A stretch of DNA of 64,000 nt. Source: Cynocephalus volans. Taxonomy: Eukaryota; Chordata; Mammalia; Dermoptera; Cynocephalidae. A program made the position numbers and the translations under genes. This document shows, in pieces, positions 23,301 through 35,829 of this stretch. The stretch spans positions 18,682,130-18,746,129 of the forward strand of contig NC_084475.1 of NCBI RefSeq assembly GCF_027409185.1, given 5' to 3'. The notes below the pieces were generated by a model that worked only from the letters and a program-made list of their open reading frames with translations, was not told the origin of the DNA and did not search any database. Each line of letters opens with the position of its first letter. Position 1 is the first letter of the stretch.

Positions 23301-25644
23301 GTCCTGACACGCGAAGAGCCCTCTCCCCGCTGCCTCCCACCAGAACAAGGGCCTGGCATGCCCTCAGCCAAAAAGTGTTTATTGAGCACCTACTACCCTG
23401 GCCAGGAGTCCTGGGCGCAGCTGACTGGGAGTGCGGGGAGGGGGGCAGTTTTCGCCCTTTCAGGAAAACGTTTCAGAGCATGCATATTTATTTATTTATA
23501 AGCCATAGGCACTTTATTACCGGGTTGATATATTAGGTATCCATAAAAGTTGAAATTTAAAGAGGATGAAATAAAAAGTAGAAATAGAGGGTTGTGTTTC
23601 TGTCCCCATGCCAACGAATTGTCTTGCACACGCCCCTCATCAGAGACCTGGGCTGTGGTTGCAACCTGGCTGGAACTGGGGCTGTAGAACACACCCCGCC
23701 CTCTCATCTCTGTTCATGCATTTGAGGCCCAAGGCTGAGCTGACTTTGGGGTTCTGGTCTCCACATCATAGCCCTCAGCTATGGTAGACTACCCTAGGGT
23801 AGTAAGGGCGCTCTGAGATCTGGGTTCAAATCTTGCACCTGCTACTTGCTGGCCCAGTGACTTCCAGCCTCTCTGAGCCTCGGCTTCTTCTGTAAAATCC
23901 AGTGTCTCCCCCTGGCCCTGCAGAGTGCCTGGGGTTTTGCAGGCTGTCTCCCTGACCCTGCTCTGCTGCCAGGTGGGCACAGGCAGGCCGAGGGATAGAC
24001 AGCCCTGAGTGAACCTGGGCGGAAAAGTGGTTAAAGACACCCCCCGGGGCCAGGCAGGGTCCTGCAATGATTCAGAGAAAGAACCCATTTATCATGGTGT
24101 CTGGCATAGGATATGGTTCCTGTAAAGGATAGTTGTTAGTAAAGTCTGTGTCACACAACTGAGTAGCTATGGGAGAGGAGGGGTTCACGGAGGAGTCAGC
24201 CGGAGAAGAGAGTGAGGGACCAAAAGTCAGTCAGTCAGTCATTCAACAAACATTAACCGGGCGCCGACTCTGTGCCAGGCGCTGTTCTAGGCAGTGGACG
24301 GCCCAGGAGCTCGCTCAGCAGCCCAGGGTCCTTCACAGCCCAGGGTGTGCCCATCAGGAGCGGGCGCTGTCTCTGAGCCGCATGGGAGTCACCTTCAGGC
24401 CAAGGCTGAGGGACCCTTGAGAGTTGGGGGAGGCCCAGGCCCAGAGCCAGGTGGCCACCCCCTGAGGTGTGGTTCCCCCTGGGCGGAGAGTGACTCAGGC
24501 CCCGCCCAGCCTCCCCACTGCCTGGGTTTGGTTTGTTTAAGAACAAATTAGTCACAGATCAGGCAGCTTTCCCGAAAACAAAATGAGAATCCCCAGGAAA
24601 CAGGGAAAATTGGAGGCAGGCGGGTGAGTCAGCACGTGCTGCCCCCAGGGCCCCACTTTCCAAACGGCTGCGCCCTCCTGCCCTCCTCTTGGTTCTCTCC
24701 TTCCCTTCGTTTGTCCTCGTGTCCACCCTTGACTTTTTCCCTCCTACCCGTTGCCCTTGTCAATCACCAAGTCACAATCCTCACACAAGCGCACGCACCT
24801 TGATCTCTCATTCCGTCCCTCTGTCCCTGAAGGCACAGGGGGCAGAGAAAGCCGCACCCTCTGCTCCCAGCACCCTTCCTTGTTGGGAAAGGAGACTTTG
24901 CAAAAGAAACCTCAGGGGTCATTGCCAGACAAGTCAGTGCCCTGGCCCCCTCCCCCACCCCCTGCTCCTCTGGTCAGTCCACTGGGATGGGCAGAGCTGG
25001 GCCCCAACCAAAAACACGATGCTGGAGGACCCCATCCCCAGCTCCCCGTCTCTGCCTCCCTCCTAGGTCAGAGCACGGGGCCTGCAGGCTGGGGGCACAG
25101 TGCGTGGCGGGAAGCTTTCCTCACCCAGCTGTCCCTCCCCTGCCCAGAGCAGGGTGCTAAGGGGAGTGGAGCTGGGGCTGTTTGAATTTGAGGGACAAGC
25201 TCTGACATCCACTTGTTCCCCACTTCCCCATCCTGAGTGTCCTGTGGGAAAAGGAGGCCGGGCTCAAACTTTGGAGAGAATTCTGGACAGCACCCCCCCC
25301 CCACCACAAACATATGAAGTCAGCAGTGGAGGGTCCAGGCTGCAGGAAGGAGACAGTGTGGGGTAGCCAGGTGCCTTGGAACCTGGCAGGTGAGACCCCC
25401 TCCATCAGGACAAGTCCCTGAAAGTGCCAGGGGGATTCAGTCTATTCCCACCCCCATCCCCCAGCTAAAATCCGTGCTCTTCCCCTCCCCTTGGGACCTT
25501 CTGGGGCCACTCACTCCCAGACTCCTCTAACTCTGCTGCTGGCCTCTCAGGAGCCAGAGGGCGGGGGGAGGTGGCCCCAAGCCTGGGTCATGGGGCTGGA
25601 CTGGGGTCTCCTGTCTCTCCGGTCACTGTCCAATCTCTCTGTCT
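23301..25644. other. Intergenic between CpG island A and the AT-rich element
   Basis: L2-like tails at 23370 and 24235. A combined TGAGTCAGCA (24625-24634) and CACGTG (24633-24638) site lies in a GC-poor to GC-rich transition. No gene recognised. Confidence 0.55.
23800..23885 (+). repeat. MIR fragment
   Basis: gatctgggttcaaatcttgc ... gcccagtgacttccagcctc ... tctgtaaaatcc follows the MIR core order. Confidence 0.65.
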
Positions 25645-25935
25645 GCAGCTCTCGATGAATAATTTAGTTGTTGGAATTACAGTAAAGAGCTATTCAGCTT
25701 CCCTTCCCAAATCGTTAAGAGCTGATACACGAGGTCTTGGTTACTTCTAAGGAAAGTCCCTTTCCCAGTGAAACTGAGCCTCGTGGGCGGGGATTTCTCC
25801 CCCTCCAGTCCGCCCACCATCATTAACCAATATCCTACAGTAATAGGCAATTGTTACTTTTAAAAAAAATCTCAGCTATAAAAAATGGATTGAAACATCA
25901 GCTGCCAGTTCTTGCGAGTAATCAGGTATAATTGT
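25645..25935. other. Candidate conserved noncoding element (AT-rich, repeat-free)
   Basis: A sharply AT-rich island of about 290 bp within GC-rich flanks, with no resemblance to the repeats seen elsewhere. It contains homeodomain-type cores (gaataattta, ggaattacag), a SOX-like ggcaattgttac and an E-box CAGCTG. The look is that of a developmental enhancer; only cross-species alignment would show it. Confidence 0.4.
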
Positions 25936-26077
25936 CCTGAGGGGTGGGGTGGGGGTGCTGCCCTGGAAGGAGACTTCGGGGAGATAATGGTGACAAGTCA
26001 TCAGGAAAGTGCCTTGCAGGAGCCTGAGAGCAAGAAGTATGGGGTGTGAAACTGACTGGATGGTGCGAGAGAGCATA

Positions 26078-26225
26078 CACGTGTGTGCACGTGTGTGTGC
26101 ATTGTGTGAATATGCACGTGCATGAGTGTGCATGTGTGCACGTGCACACATGAGTGTGCATTGCACGATGCTGTACACACATATGTACACATGTGTGCAT
26201 ACGTATGTGGGTATGTGCATGTTTA
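26078..26225 (+). repeat. Long TG/CA-rich alternating tract
   Basis: About 150 bp of imperfect (TG)n/(CA)n with repeated acgtgtg and cacgtgc blocks and ATGTAC palindromes. It directly follows the AT-rich conserved-element candidate by about 140 bp. Confidence 0.8.
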
Positions 26226-28236
26226 TAGGAGCATGGGTGCCTGGGTGGCATGGCTGGAATGTGTGGGCTGGGACAGGCTGGAGACCTCACAGGGACAGCT
26301 CCAGAACTCCTCAAGCTCTCAGCATTGTCAGAGTTGAGAGAATTAGGGTGGGGAATCTGGGTGGGGCTGGGCGCAGGCTCCCAGTCAGGTGACTTGCAGG
26401 CAGGGAGGGGAGGGGTTTGAGGCAGTTCTGAGAGGGGGAGGGAAGAATGGGAAAGGACAGGGTGGGGGCCTTGGCTGGCCTACTGGATGAAGAGTGAGGC
26501 AACAGCTGGATTCCAGAGCCAAGGATGGTGGGGTGGAGGGAGTGCTCCCTGGGGGCTGGAGCCCGGTGGGTGTGTGAGCCAGGGGTTAGTGCTGCGGAAG
26601 GAGGCCTCCCAGCACCTGGGAAAGGAGGAGGAGCGGGAGGGAAGGAATGAGGGCCGACGGAGCAGGTCCATCTCCCTGCAGCTGCGGTGAAGAGGACGAG
26701 GGGGAGCCTCTGCTGTCATGGCTGGCAGGAGGCTCAGCCTGTGCGGCAGGAGTCTCCGCCTCCAGCAAGCTTGCCCCACTAACTGGAAGAGTCTGTTCTC
26801 TGTTGTGTCCTGGCAGACGGGTGGTCCTACATTTCCCATGACACCCCCACCCTAGAGCCACTTAACCTGCAGCCCACCCTGATTCACTGACTGTATCTGA
26901 GCGAGCCTAGCTGGCCGCTCGGGTGCCTTCTGTGTCCGTCTGTCCTCCCAGACAGGGACCCCCAACACATGTGCAAACAGCATGCATTAAAGGCTGCAGA
27001 GGGTGATAGTGGAGACTCCTGACTCCCTTCCTCTTCTGGGCTCCCACCAACACCTCCACCCCCACTTCTGAGACTCCCCCCACTTCTGAGACTCCCCCCG
27101 CTAACTTTGGAGAGTCTGGAGAAGATTGAGGATGGGGGAGTGTTTCTAGAGTCAGTCTAACTTGTCACAGGTGCCCCAAGGGGTAACCTGGGGGGCCAGT
27201 CCTTAGACAGCTGCCCTAGGGCCCCTGACCTCAGAGAAGAATGTGCAAACCCGCCCCACCCTGGGATTGCAGATCTGGGTGGGATGAGGAGGGAGCCCAG
27301 GGAAGAAAACTCGCCCAGCAGAATCCATCTCTCCTCCTCAGTCTAGAGAAGGACCCAGCCTGACTGCTACCCAGGGCAGAAGCCTCTGGCTCCCTCCGGA
27401 GTGGGCATGTACGCATTATCCTGCCTAAAGGTACGGCACTGAAGCGTGCTGGGATGGCAGTGGACATTGATTTCCCCGGTTAAACAGCACGGTTTGCCCT
27501 GTAAGTGCCCAGGTGTCCCCTTGAGAGCCCCCTGTGGGCCCAGCCTCCCACAAGAGCCCTGGCGATGCTCTCTGGCTCCTCATCTGATTTGGCGGCAGCT
27601 CCTCTCCCTCTCAAAAGTCCACATGGGGCCCAGCTGTGACTTCAGCACCCCTCTGCCAGATGTGGGCCTGCCCCAGGCCCTGGGGGCCACCCTCTATCTG
27701 GAGCATCACTCCAGCTGCAGCTGAATAGAGCTGGCAAGTGGTGAAGGGGGACCCCCACGGGCCTCCTTCTAGGGGGCTTTAGAGTCAGGCCAGCAGCCCC
27801 GATAAGCTTCTCACCCTCTGTTCCCCGTGTCAAGCCCTGTAGTTTCCTTGGAAAGCATTGGGTATGTACTGATGTCCACGTCCTTCTGCCTCGTCTGTGC
27901 TCCCTGCTTCCTGGTGACAAACAAATACAGACGTGCTCTGATCCTCTATGCCCTCCTCTCCTGGGAGGCTGTGCAGGGTGGCACCTGGCTGAGACAACTG
28001 AGCAGAGCCCCCTACCCTCGGCTCTGTCCTCTCCTGGGTGGAAATGACAAGGCTCCTCTCTGTTGCTGGGATATGGTGGACTCTACAGCCTCCCTCCTGC
28101 CCACTCCTGAAAGACTACCTCCCCGACTCTCTGCTCCAGCCTCAGTGGGCTTCCACCAATGCCTGGAAAATTCCAACTTACCCCCTGGCCTCTGAACGTG
28201 CTTCCCCTAGGCCTGGGTTGGGGGGAGGGGGTAGGA
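26226..28236. other. Intergenic, no gene recognised
   Basis: GC-rich unique sequence. A short direct repeat of cccccacttctgagactc occurs near 27060-27100. Confidence 0.55.
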
Positions 28237-28592
28237 GGGGGTTCAGCAAACTTTTTTCTGTAAAAGGCCAGGTAGTAAATATTTTCATCTCTGCTCATCT
28301 AGTGAGAAAGCCGCCATAGATGGTTTGCAAACAAAGAGGCATGGCTACATTCTAATAAAACTTTATGGACACCAAAACATGGAACTTTGTAGAATTTTCA
28401 CATCATGAAATATTCTTTTTCTTTTGATTTGTTTTTCAACCATTTAAAAATGTAAAAACCTATGACACCAAGGTCAAGGGTTCAGATCCCTGTACTGGCC
28501 AGCCACTAAAAAAAAAAGAAAAAATCATTCCCTGAGTAAGAACAGGCAGCAGGCCGGATGTGGCCGGTGGGCTGCAGTTTGCAGACCCCTGT
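28237..28592 (+). mobile_element. hAT-like non-autonomous DNA transposon, split by a SINE
   Basis: Ends form imperfect inverted repeats (cagcaaacttttttctgtaa ... cagtttgcagacccctg), with ttctaataaaactttatgga and ccggatgtggccggtgggct inside, the hallmarks of a common MER hAT element. A truncated SINE monomer interrupts it at 28462-28520. Confidence 0.7.
28462..28520 (+). mobile_element. 5'-truncated tRNA-Ile SINE monomer
   Basis: Starts in the anticodon arm (atgacaccaaggtcaagggt), then the B-box and gtactggccagccactaaaa with A-tail. Inserted into the hAT-like element. Confidence 0.7.
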
Positions 28593-28850
28593 TCCAGGCG
28601 GCCCCTTTTGCGAACTCCCACCCAAGGTGTAGCCGTAACATCCCTTCCCTGACCAGATGAACGCATCGCACTGGACATGCCCACAGGCCCTGCACTCCCT
28701 CTTTTAATAGGCAGCTGGCACAGGGCCTGACATACAGTAGGTGCTCAATAACTGTTAACATGTGTGCTTCCTATGCTTTGTCTCGTTTGATCTTCATAAC
28801 ACCTGAGCAAAGCATAGCTATTATTCCCATTTTATGGATGAGGTAACCGA

Positions 28851-29047
28851 GGGCCGGCCCGTGGCTCATTTGGGAGAGTGTGGTGCTGATAACACCAAGG
28901 CCATGGATTTGGATCCCTATATAGGGATGTCCAGTTAGCTCACTAAGGGGAGTGTGGTGCAGACCACACCACGCCGAGGGTTGCGATCCCCTTACCGGTC
29001 AAAAAATAATAATAATAAATAAAATAAATAAACAAATAAATAAATAA
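28851..29047 (+). mobile_element. CYN-type dimeric SINE with (TAAA)n tail
   Basis: Dimer gggccggcccgtggctcatt ... gatccccttaccggtc followed by an AAT/TAAA microsatellite tail (about 29003-29047). Target duplication atgaggtaaccga / atgaggtaactga. It splits a reverse MIR whose halves lie at about 28765-28850 and 29048-29135. Confidence 0.9.
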
Positions 29048-29135
29048 ATGAGGTAACTGAAGCCCAGAGAGGTTAAGTAACTTGCCCAAGGTCACCCAGC
29101 TAGCTGAGGCAGAGGCAGGAATTGAGACTGCACAA

Positions 29136-30559
29136 CTTCCTGGGCAGCTAGGCAGAAGGGGTCCCAGTCCTAGGCCTCTGTCCAAGGGGCTGGGGTCCTA
29201 GGGGCTGGGCCCCCAGGGGATGTGGCCAGGCTGCTTCATGGGGCAAGGGAGTACATCCTGCCTTCCGTCCTTGGTGTTAGGCTTGCTGGAGAGCTGATGG
29301 AAGCTTCCATCAGCCTCTGTCCTCCCAAAGGTCCCTGCTCTTCTGTGGAGTGGCATTCTTTGTGACTCATTTCCAGGGCTGGGTTTAGGACCTCTGCCCT
29401 TCTGGGGTCAAGTCCTGCCTTAGCAATCCCAGACCCAGACCCAGATCTAGCAGATCTAGTGATTCTGGATCCCTGATTCTGGGGTCGCCCACCCACTCCT
29501 CAGCCTCGCCTCTGAGCCACCGCTTAACACAGCCTGAGCCAGTTACAACTGTTAGCTCCCTCTGAGGATATGTCCCCGGTGGCAGAGCATGGCCTCTGCT
29601 CAGCCCCGCTCAACGCAGCCTCCAGCCCGGTTCTTCCCTGCCAAGCCTCATCTCCCCATGGTCAGAGGACAATTACCCTGACACCTTCCCACTCATGGCA
29701 TCATCCTGGGAAATGGGGTGCACTCCTGGGTGGCCCAGGCTGGATAATCGTGTGCTCCGGCTGTGGTCTGCCTTCCCATCACAGTGCATCTCAGGAAGGC
29801 CTGAGGTGGGGGGTGGGGGCGGCTCCCTCCTTTGGACTTGCAGGCAGTGACCCCAGGACCAGCATGGTTCCTGCAGCTCAGCACTCCCTTCCAGCTCTTT
29901 CCCACAGAACATCCTGGCTTCAGGGATTCCCATCACCTCCTCCAGAGTTCATCGGAAGTGCCCCCTCCCCCCTTCCCCATCCCTGGAGGGAGGCTAGGAG
30001 GAGAGAGACCAGGGTCATCTGGCCAGCCACGCCAGCCGAGCTGGAGGAGGACAAAGCTGGGGTTCTGGTGACGGGGACAGGGTCTCAGGGGAGGTCAGCA
30101 TGGGGTTAGCCACAAGTGTAGAATCTCACAGTGGACACCACAGCTTTGGGGACAATGAAATAACGTCGCCCACACCAGCGATCATCGGCTCTCATCCAGA
30201 GACTGGAGGAAGCGATGCCCAGCCACAGGGAGACCGGCTGGCTCCGCTGGGGCAGCAAGTGCAGAGAGAGAGGGGCTGGGGGGCAGGCAGATGAGTGCCA
30301 AGGAGCCGGACGAGGTCCTCAGAGGAGCCCCAAAGCCCTCTTCTCTGTCCTCCCTGCTTCCCTGTAACTGTGGCCTGAATTGCCCAGGGTCTCCAGCCAG
30401 AGGGAGCTAGACCATGGCCACGCTGGGCCCCTCCAGGGGGACTCACCCTATGGGCAAAAGCAGCCCTCTGGCCTCAGGCACGCCTAGCGCCATGTGCCAG
30501 CTGTCGCCAGGAAGATGGGGACGTGGTTTCCGAGGCCAGGGGCAGGGGCAATGTTGAAC
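29136..30559. other. Intergenic, no gene recognised
   Basis: GC-rich unique sequence without recognisable repeats or exons. Confidence 0.55.
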
Positions 30560-30680
30560 ACTCGAGAAGCAAGGAAGGAAGGGAGGAAAGAGGGGAGATC
30601 GATGGAAGGACAGAGGGAAGGAGGGAGGATGCACAGAAGGACAGAGAGAGGGAAGAGGAGAGAGGAGGAGGGAGGGTCCC
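30560..30680 (+). repeat. Polypurine (GGAA/GAGA) tract
   Basis: About 120 bp almost free of pyrimidines, dominated by ggaagg and gagaggag blocks. Possible triplex-forming tract; open frames through it are compositional. Confidence 0.8.
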
Positions 30681-30876
30681 GAACAACCCCTCAGACTTGG
30701 TGCCCCGGGGGCGCGGGGAGGCCACGGCAGAGGCCCCACGAGGTGTGTGTTGCTTGCGCGTTGGCTCTTCGGTGGCACTCACTGCCCTCCCACGTGTACT
30801 TACTAATCTCCTGGCCACTGCCCTGGCTCTGGCCCCTGGTCCAGCTGGGATTGGCAGCCCTGTGCCTGCAGGCCCG

Positions 30877-30890
30877 GTTGCCGTAGCAAC
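30877..30890 (+). promoter_or_regulatory. Exact RFX X-box
   Basis: GTTGCCGTAGCAAC fits the RFX X-box consensus GTNRCC-N2-RGYAAC with both half-sites intact. It is followed by a GC-rich segment. No gene start is evident nearby, so target and function are unknown. Confidence 0.6.
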
Positions 30891-31329
30891 GCCCCTTTGT
30901 TAGGCACCAGCATCTGGAAATGTCCAACCGTTTTTTGTTGTTTTTTTTTTTTCGGTGGGTCAGACCTGGTTCCCTCCCTTGTTCCCCTTCTCCTTTTTCA
31001 ATTCCAGTCACCCAAGTTGCAAACTTCCTCTGTCTCCATGGGGATGGAGGACGGCTGTCTCTCTTTTTCCGTCCCAAACATCTGTCTCTATAAACAGTTG
31101 TGCGCGGGGCACCTCCTCCTCCTGGGCCTGTGCTTCTGGGAGGAAGTGCTTTGTTTATCTGGAGGGGTCGGTTTCCTCGCTCCTTGGGGGTTGGCCCCAG
31201 TGCTGGACGGCTGCAGCCCTGGACTCTGGGAGCCTGGGCGTGTGGCCAGTGCTCCCTGCTCCTCTGGGGCCATTGCCTGATGGGAAGGGCAGCCACTCTG
31301 CTCCGTCACCTGGTAGACCTCAGCTCTGC

Positions 31330-31460
31330 TTTGCTAACTGCTTTAGACAGGTTACTTAGCCTCTCTGAGCCTCTGTCGCCTGCTCTGTGAAGTGGAGACC
31401 CTAACAATGCCTCCCTGACAGATTTGTTGAGCAGGTACTGAGAGGATCTACACAGTGTCA
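31330..31460 (+). repeat. MIR fragment
   Basis: ggttacttagcctctctgag and gcctccctgacagatttgtt keep the MIR 3' pattern. Confidence 0.5.
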
Positions 31461-32149
31461 GGAGCCCTCAGTGGGAGAGCTCGTCAGAATGCTCTTGTGG
31501 TTCGTGCTCCCAGTGATTCTTTGGGTGAAATACTACTAGAATCGGCCCCATTTAGGACAATGTTCAGACTCAGAAAGGTTATTTGGCTCAGGGCTTTATG
31601 GGAAACGGGAACTTGGTGGCAGAGAAAGATTCTACCCCAAGAGCAAGCCCAGTCATTTTCCGATTCATCAGGACCCCTATCTGAACCCCAGACCCTCAGT
31701 TTACAAACCAAACAGCTTGGATTAAGTGACCTCCTTCCCAGCTTGAAATTTCTTTGATTTATTTCAGGGAAGAGGGTGCGGCGAGCTAAGAAGTTACTGG
31801 GGTTTTGCTGGGGAGCCAGGGACTGGAATGTATGCCATATGGGCAAGGAGTCAGGGTCAGGGACTCTGGTGACTCAGACCCACTTTCCCTAGCTGGTGGC
31901 ATCGGGCCACAGGAATAACATAGGGCTGGTCCAGGCCAAGCCCGGCTCGGACACCGCTGAAAGCTTGCTCTAGGCACCCCCAGCCAAAGTGCCAGTATCA
32001 CTCTCATGGGCCTCACCATACCTACCTCCCAAGTGCAAGCCCAGAACTTTTCCTGTGTCCGTAGTCCCTATACAGTTCAAAGAAATAGACCAACTACCCT
32101 GTTGCCAGTTGCTCAAAAAAGAGACCTTATAAACAACCAAGTTAATGTC

Positions 32150-32290
32150 TGAGTTAGAGCTTCAGCTTTGGAGCAAGAAGAACTGGGTTTGAATCCTGCT
32201 ATACTAATAGCTGGCTGACTTTGGGCAGGCTAATCTCTCTGAGACTCGGTGATGTCATCTGCAAAAGAACAACAGTACCTGCTGGAGGTG
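32150..32290 (+). repeat. MIR fragment
   Basis: gaactgggtttgaatcctgc, gctggctgactttgggcagg and a trailing tctgcaaaagaa give the MIR core pattern. Confidence 0.65.
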
Positions 32291-33329
32291 ATGTCTGCAA
32301 AGTTCTCGGGGTCTTGCGTGGTTGGTGGCTGCAGAAACAAAGATGCTATGACTGTTGGTTGTTCACTTGGCTCAAGCAGGCAGGAGATTGTTTTCCCCCA
32401 CCCCACGGTGGCCTGTTCCTAGAGCTGGACACCTAGGGACTTGCATTCACAGGGCATGAGAAGGAGGGCAGAGGTAGAAGCAGTGTGGGGTAGCCAGGCT
32501 GCTGGGGCAAGGAGCGAGCTTCCATCTGAAGCAGAAACACTTGGCTGGGGCCCGCTCCAGGGTCAGTCTCCTGTCTGCCTCAGTCTTCTCGGTAGTGAGA
32601 GGGAGACAGCAGTGACCTCAGCTCATGCTGGGAAGACCCACAGGCAGGGTGAGTACAGACCCTCGAAGGTGCATGGGGCATAACACTTTGTCTGTCTGTG
32701 CTCAGGCCCCCACCAACAGGAGATGGAGGCAGGGCTTGCCAGGTGGGGCTAAGAAGCAGGCGACTGAGGACCTGTCCCTGGAAGGCAGGAGCCTGGGCCA
32801 TATGGGAGCCGACGCTCCAAGCTGTCCCCTTGGACTTGACTTACAGATTACAAATTGAAAGATAAAATTATTAAAAATTCCAAGGTGACTGCTGAGCATT
32901 AAACCTCAAGCATAGGTCTCCTTCTAAGTGTGAGGCCCCGTGCAACTGCTCTGCCGAGTGTCTAATGTGACTGACTGCTGTCTCTTGGGATGTCTTCCAA
33001 GACATGGAATAAACTGGATCTGAGGACGGACATTGGGAGGAAGAGAGAATTTATTCACAGGTTCCCATCTCCTTTAGGCAAAGGTCAATGCCCCAGACCT
33101 CACCATTGCTGAGTGGTCCCTCGGTGCCCAAGCTCAACGGCAGCGGGAAACCCTGGGCGGGAGGGAAGGGCTGGCAGCGGTGGCCCCTGGCCAGGTGTGG
33201 CCAGTGCAGCCCCCACAGGGCTGGCCCCTGAGACAGGTAAGGCCAGGATCTTCTGAGGTGGCACATTAAAGTGTCCGATGCTTTCTTGAGGTTGACCATG
33301 GTACTGTGATGCTGTAAGAAAATGCCCTT

Positions 33330-33545
33330 GTTTTTAGGAAACAAACTGCATTATTTGGGATAAAGAGGGATCAAATGTCTAAGAAAAGAATGGGGTGGGG
33401 AGAGAGGGAGAGAGAAAATAACTCCAACGTGGTAGAATGTTCACAGTTGGGAAATCTGGGTGAAGTGTATACGGGAATTCTTTGTAGTATTTTTGCAACT
33501 TTTCTGTAAGCCTCAAATTATTTCAAAATAAAAAGTTGGGGCTTT
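33330..33545 (+). mobile_element. L1 LINE 3' UTR fragment
   Basis: aaatgcccttgtttttagga ... tgaagtgtatacgggaattc ... aaattatttcaaaataaaaa: a recurrent old L1-type 3' end. Non-coding. Confidence 0.55.
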
Positions 33546-35829
33546 TGTTTTGTTTTTAAGGGTATGATACCATTATTATTCCTGGGGAAAAATACCAGCT
33601 GAGAGCCAGTCCTCCTAGCGGGGGGTGGGTGCTGCGTGGAGGGCTCCAGGTTCTGTGGGATGGACCTCGGCTGGGGGAGAAGCCAGCAGGGCACCGCGGT
33701 GCCAGCACCCCCCACCCCACTCTGGCCACCGTCGGGCTCCAGCTTTCCGGCCTTGTGGCCAGTCTTTCCCTTTGGGGGGCCAGTGACTCAGCCACGGGTT
33801 CTATGTGGCAGGAAGTGGGTGCAGTGACTCATGGGGTGGCCCAGCACCCTCCCTGCTGGAGGCTGGGATCGAGGCTGAGGTCCCAGGCCAGAGATGGCCC
33901 CTAAGATAGGGGGACCCGGGCCCTACAGTAATAAGCCTCAGGAGTGCTGCTCTAGAGGGTGGGGGGCCTGGAGCACTCAGCTGGGGTGGGGGCCCTTCCT
34001 CACCCTCTCAGGGCTGGTAGAATCTGCCCTCTGCCAGCTCTGCCCACAGCCTGCGGAGTTTTCCAGCCACTTGTAGGCATGTGTGCCGTGCTGGACTCTC
34101 CTTAAGAATTCCCTACTGTCTGCAAAGCCGGCAACCGCTGCCAAGGTCTCCGACCCTGTTGGCTTCCCCTGGCCATGTGCCTTCACTGGGGGCCTTGTTA
34201 GCACTCAGCAGTCAAGCAGACAGCCCGGATGCCAGTTCCCTGGGGCCCAGGCCCCTTCTGGCCTGTTTAGGCTCAAGCTCTAGAACACTTCCCCGCTTGC
34301 TTTAAGGATCGGTGCTGGGGACTTGTCTCCTGTTGCATCAGTAGCTTCAATACCAACACCTTTAGAATAGTTAGTTATGAACGCTGCTGCAGGGGCCAGA
34401 CTGTGTCCTTCCCCCACCATGTCCTGACGCTCCAGCTTTTCTTCTCTGCACTGCAGGAGATTTAGGGCTGGGGTTGCTCCCTTTAAAGCTAAGGCGTGCT
34501 CACATTCATGGGGGGTGACCCAGTGCTTGCTTATACGTCCACTCTTATGTATCCTCATAGCAGAGAGGGAAACTGAGTGCAAATCTGAACTCAGGCCTTC
34601 CTGATTCCACAGTCTGCCCTGCCCTTACCAAATCTTGGGACGTGCCGTGCCTTCTCCTTCCCCGTTCATGGACGTTCACCGTGCAGGACAGTGAATCCAG
34701 TCGGGCAGCCAGCAGGGTGGCTTCCTCGTTTCAGGAACTTATCAGCACCCCGCAGCCCCTGACACTTCAGAAGTGTTCTGGCGTGACTTGCAGGTGGGCA
34801 CAGGACCAGCCCTTTGCCCCAAACCCCGCCCCCTCCCAGTGGAGTCTTCTGCCCCTCCCTCTTACCATCCCTGTCCTGCAATGCCGGGCAGCTCCCTGCC
34901 CAGGCTACCAGGTGCCAGTCCAGCCTCGAGGGCTCTGACCAGCAGCCTGGGGTCTCTCTCTGGCCTCCCGTTTCCCGATCTGTTTGCTCCTGTGTGTTTC
35001 CTTTTGTTCCTCTTTCTCTCTCTCAGGTTCCCTTTTTTTTCCCTCTTGTCCTCTGCCCATCCCCCCTCCCCCTGTGTGGTCATAGGGCTGCTGTTCTGCC
35101 TCCCATGGAGCATGCCTGCCCCTCGGCCAGGGCTGGCTCCATGGGGTCCACCCCACTCACGTGCACAAGCAGGACAAGAGGTCCCTGCTTCACTGGGCCC
35201 CTTGCCATCTCCCCTGTGCAAACACAGACCACGGGGGAGGCACTGCTGATGAGTTGGAAGGGGGTCCCAGGACCATCCAGCCATGCTTCCCAGGGCGCCT
35301 CCCATGGTAGCTTGTTCCGGCGTGGACAGCCCACGTGGTCCAGAGTGACTCCTTATCGTCTGGCCTGTGTGACGAGGCAGTTCATGCCCCCTGGGTAGGC
35401 TCTTGGGAGGGCTAATAAGATGGTGTTCTGAGTACCTGCTACGCAGAGGGCTCTCGGTGAACGGTGAATGGTGTTTTTCCTTTTCTTCATTGTACTGAGT
35501 TGAAAACTGTCTCCTGGAAACTTCCACTTGTTCTTTGATCTGGGGGAAGCCACCTCCCCAATTAGCTGAACTGTCAACTGATCGTCAACTGGCTGGTGAC
35601 CCAGCATGCCTTCCCTTGTCTCAGGTCAATATCCTGTGTTCTGTTACCTGCTCCTCATGGGTACGAGTCTCAGACCCCCTCCCCTGCCTTTCTGTTCTCC
35701 ACCCCCGTGCTCACCGCTGGCCACAAAGGACTGGACACTGCTCCTTTGCTCCATCCTGATGAGGGCCGGGGACGGCTTTCTGGTGTCCTGTGACATCCAA
35801 GCAGTCAACTAACACTTCCTTGTCCTTCC

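Larger units (their letters stand above)
30891..35829. other. Intergenic, sparse old repeats
   Basis: Apart from the MIR and L1 pieces listed, unique GC-rich sequence. C/T-rich from 34640 to 35240. No gene recognised. Confidence 0.55.

Noticed and set aside
22674..23536. Open frames of 200-275 codons in CpG island A
   Set aside because: Several frames are open on both strands at once; Arg/Gly/Pro/Ala-rich, no family match, no splice or start evidence.
30494..30903. Arg/Glu/Gly-rich open frames through the purine tract
   Set aside because: Direct consequence of the polypurine repeat.
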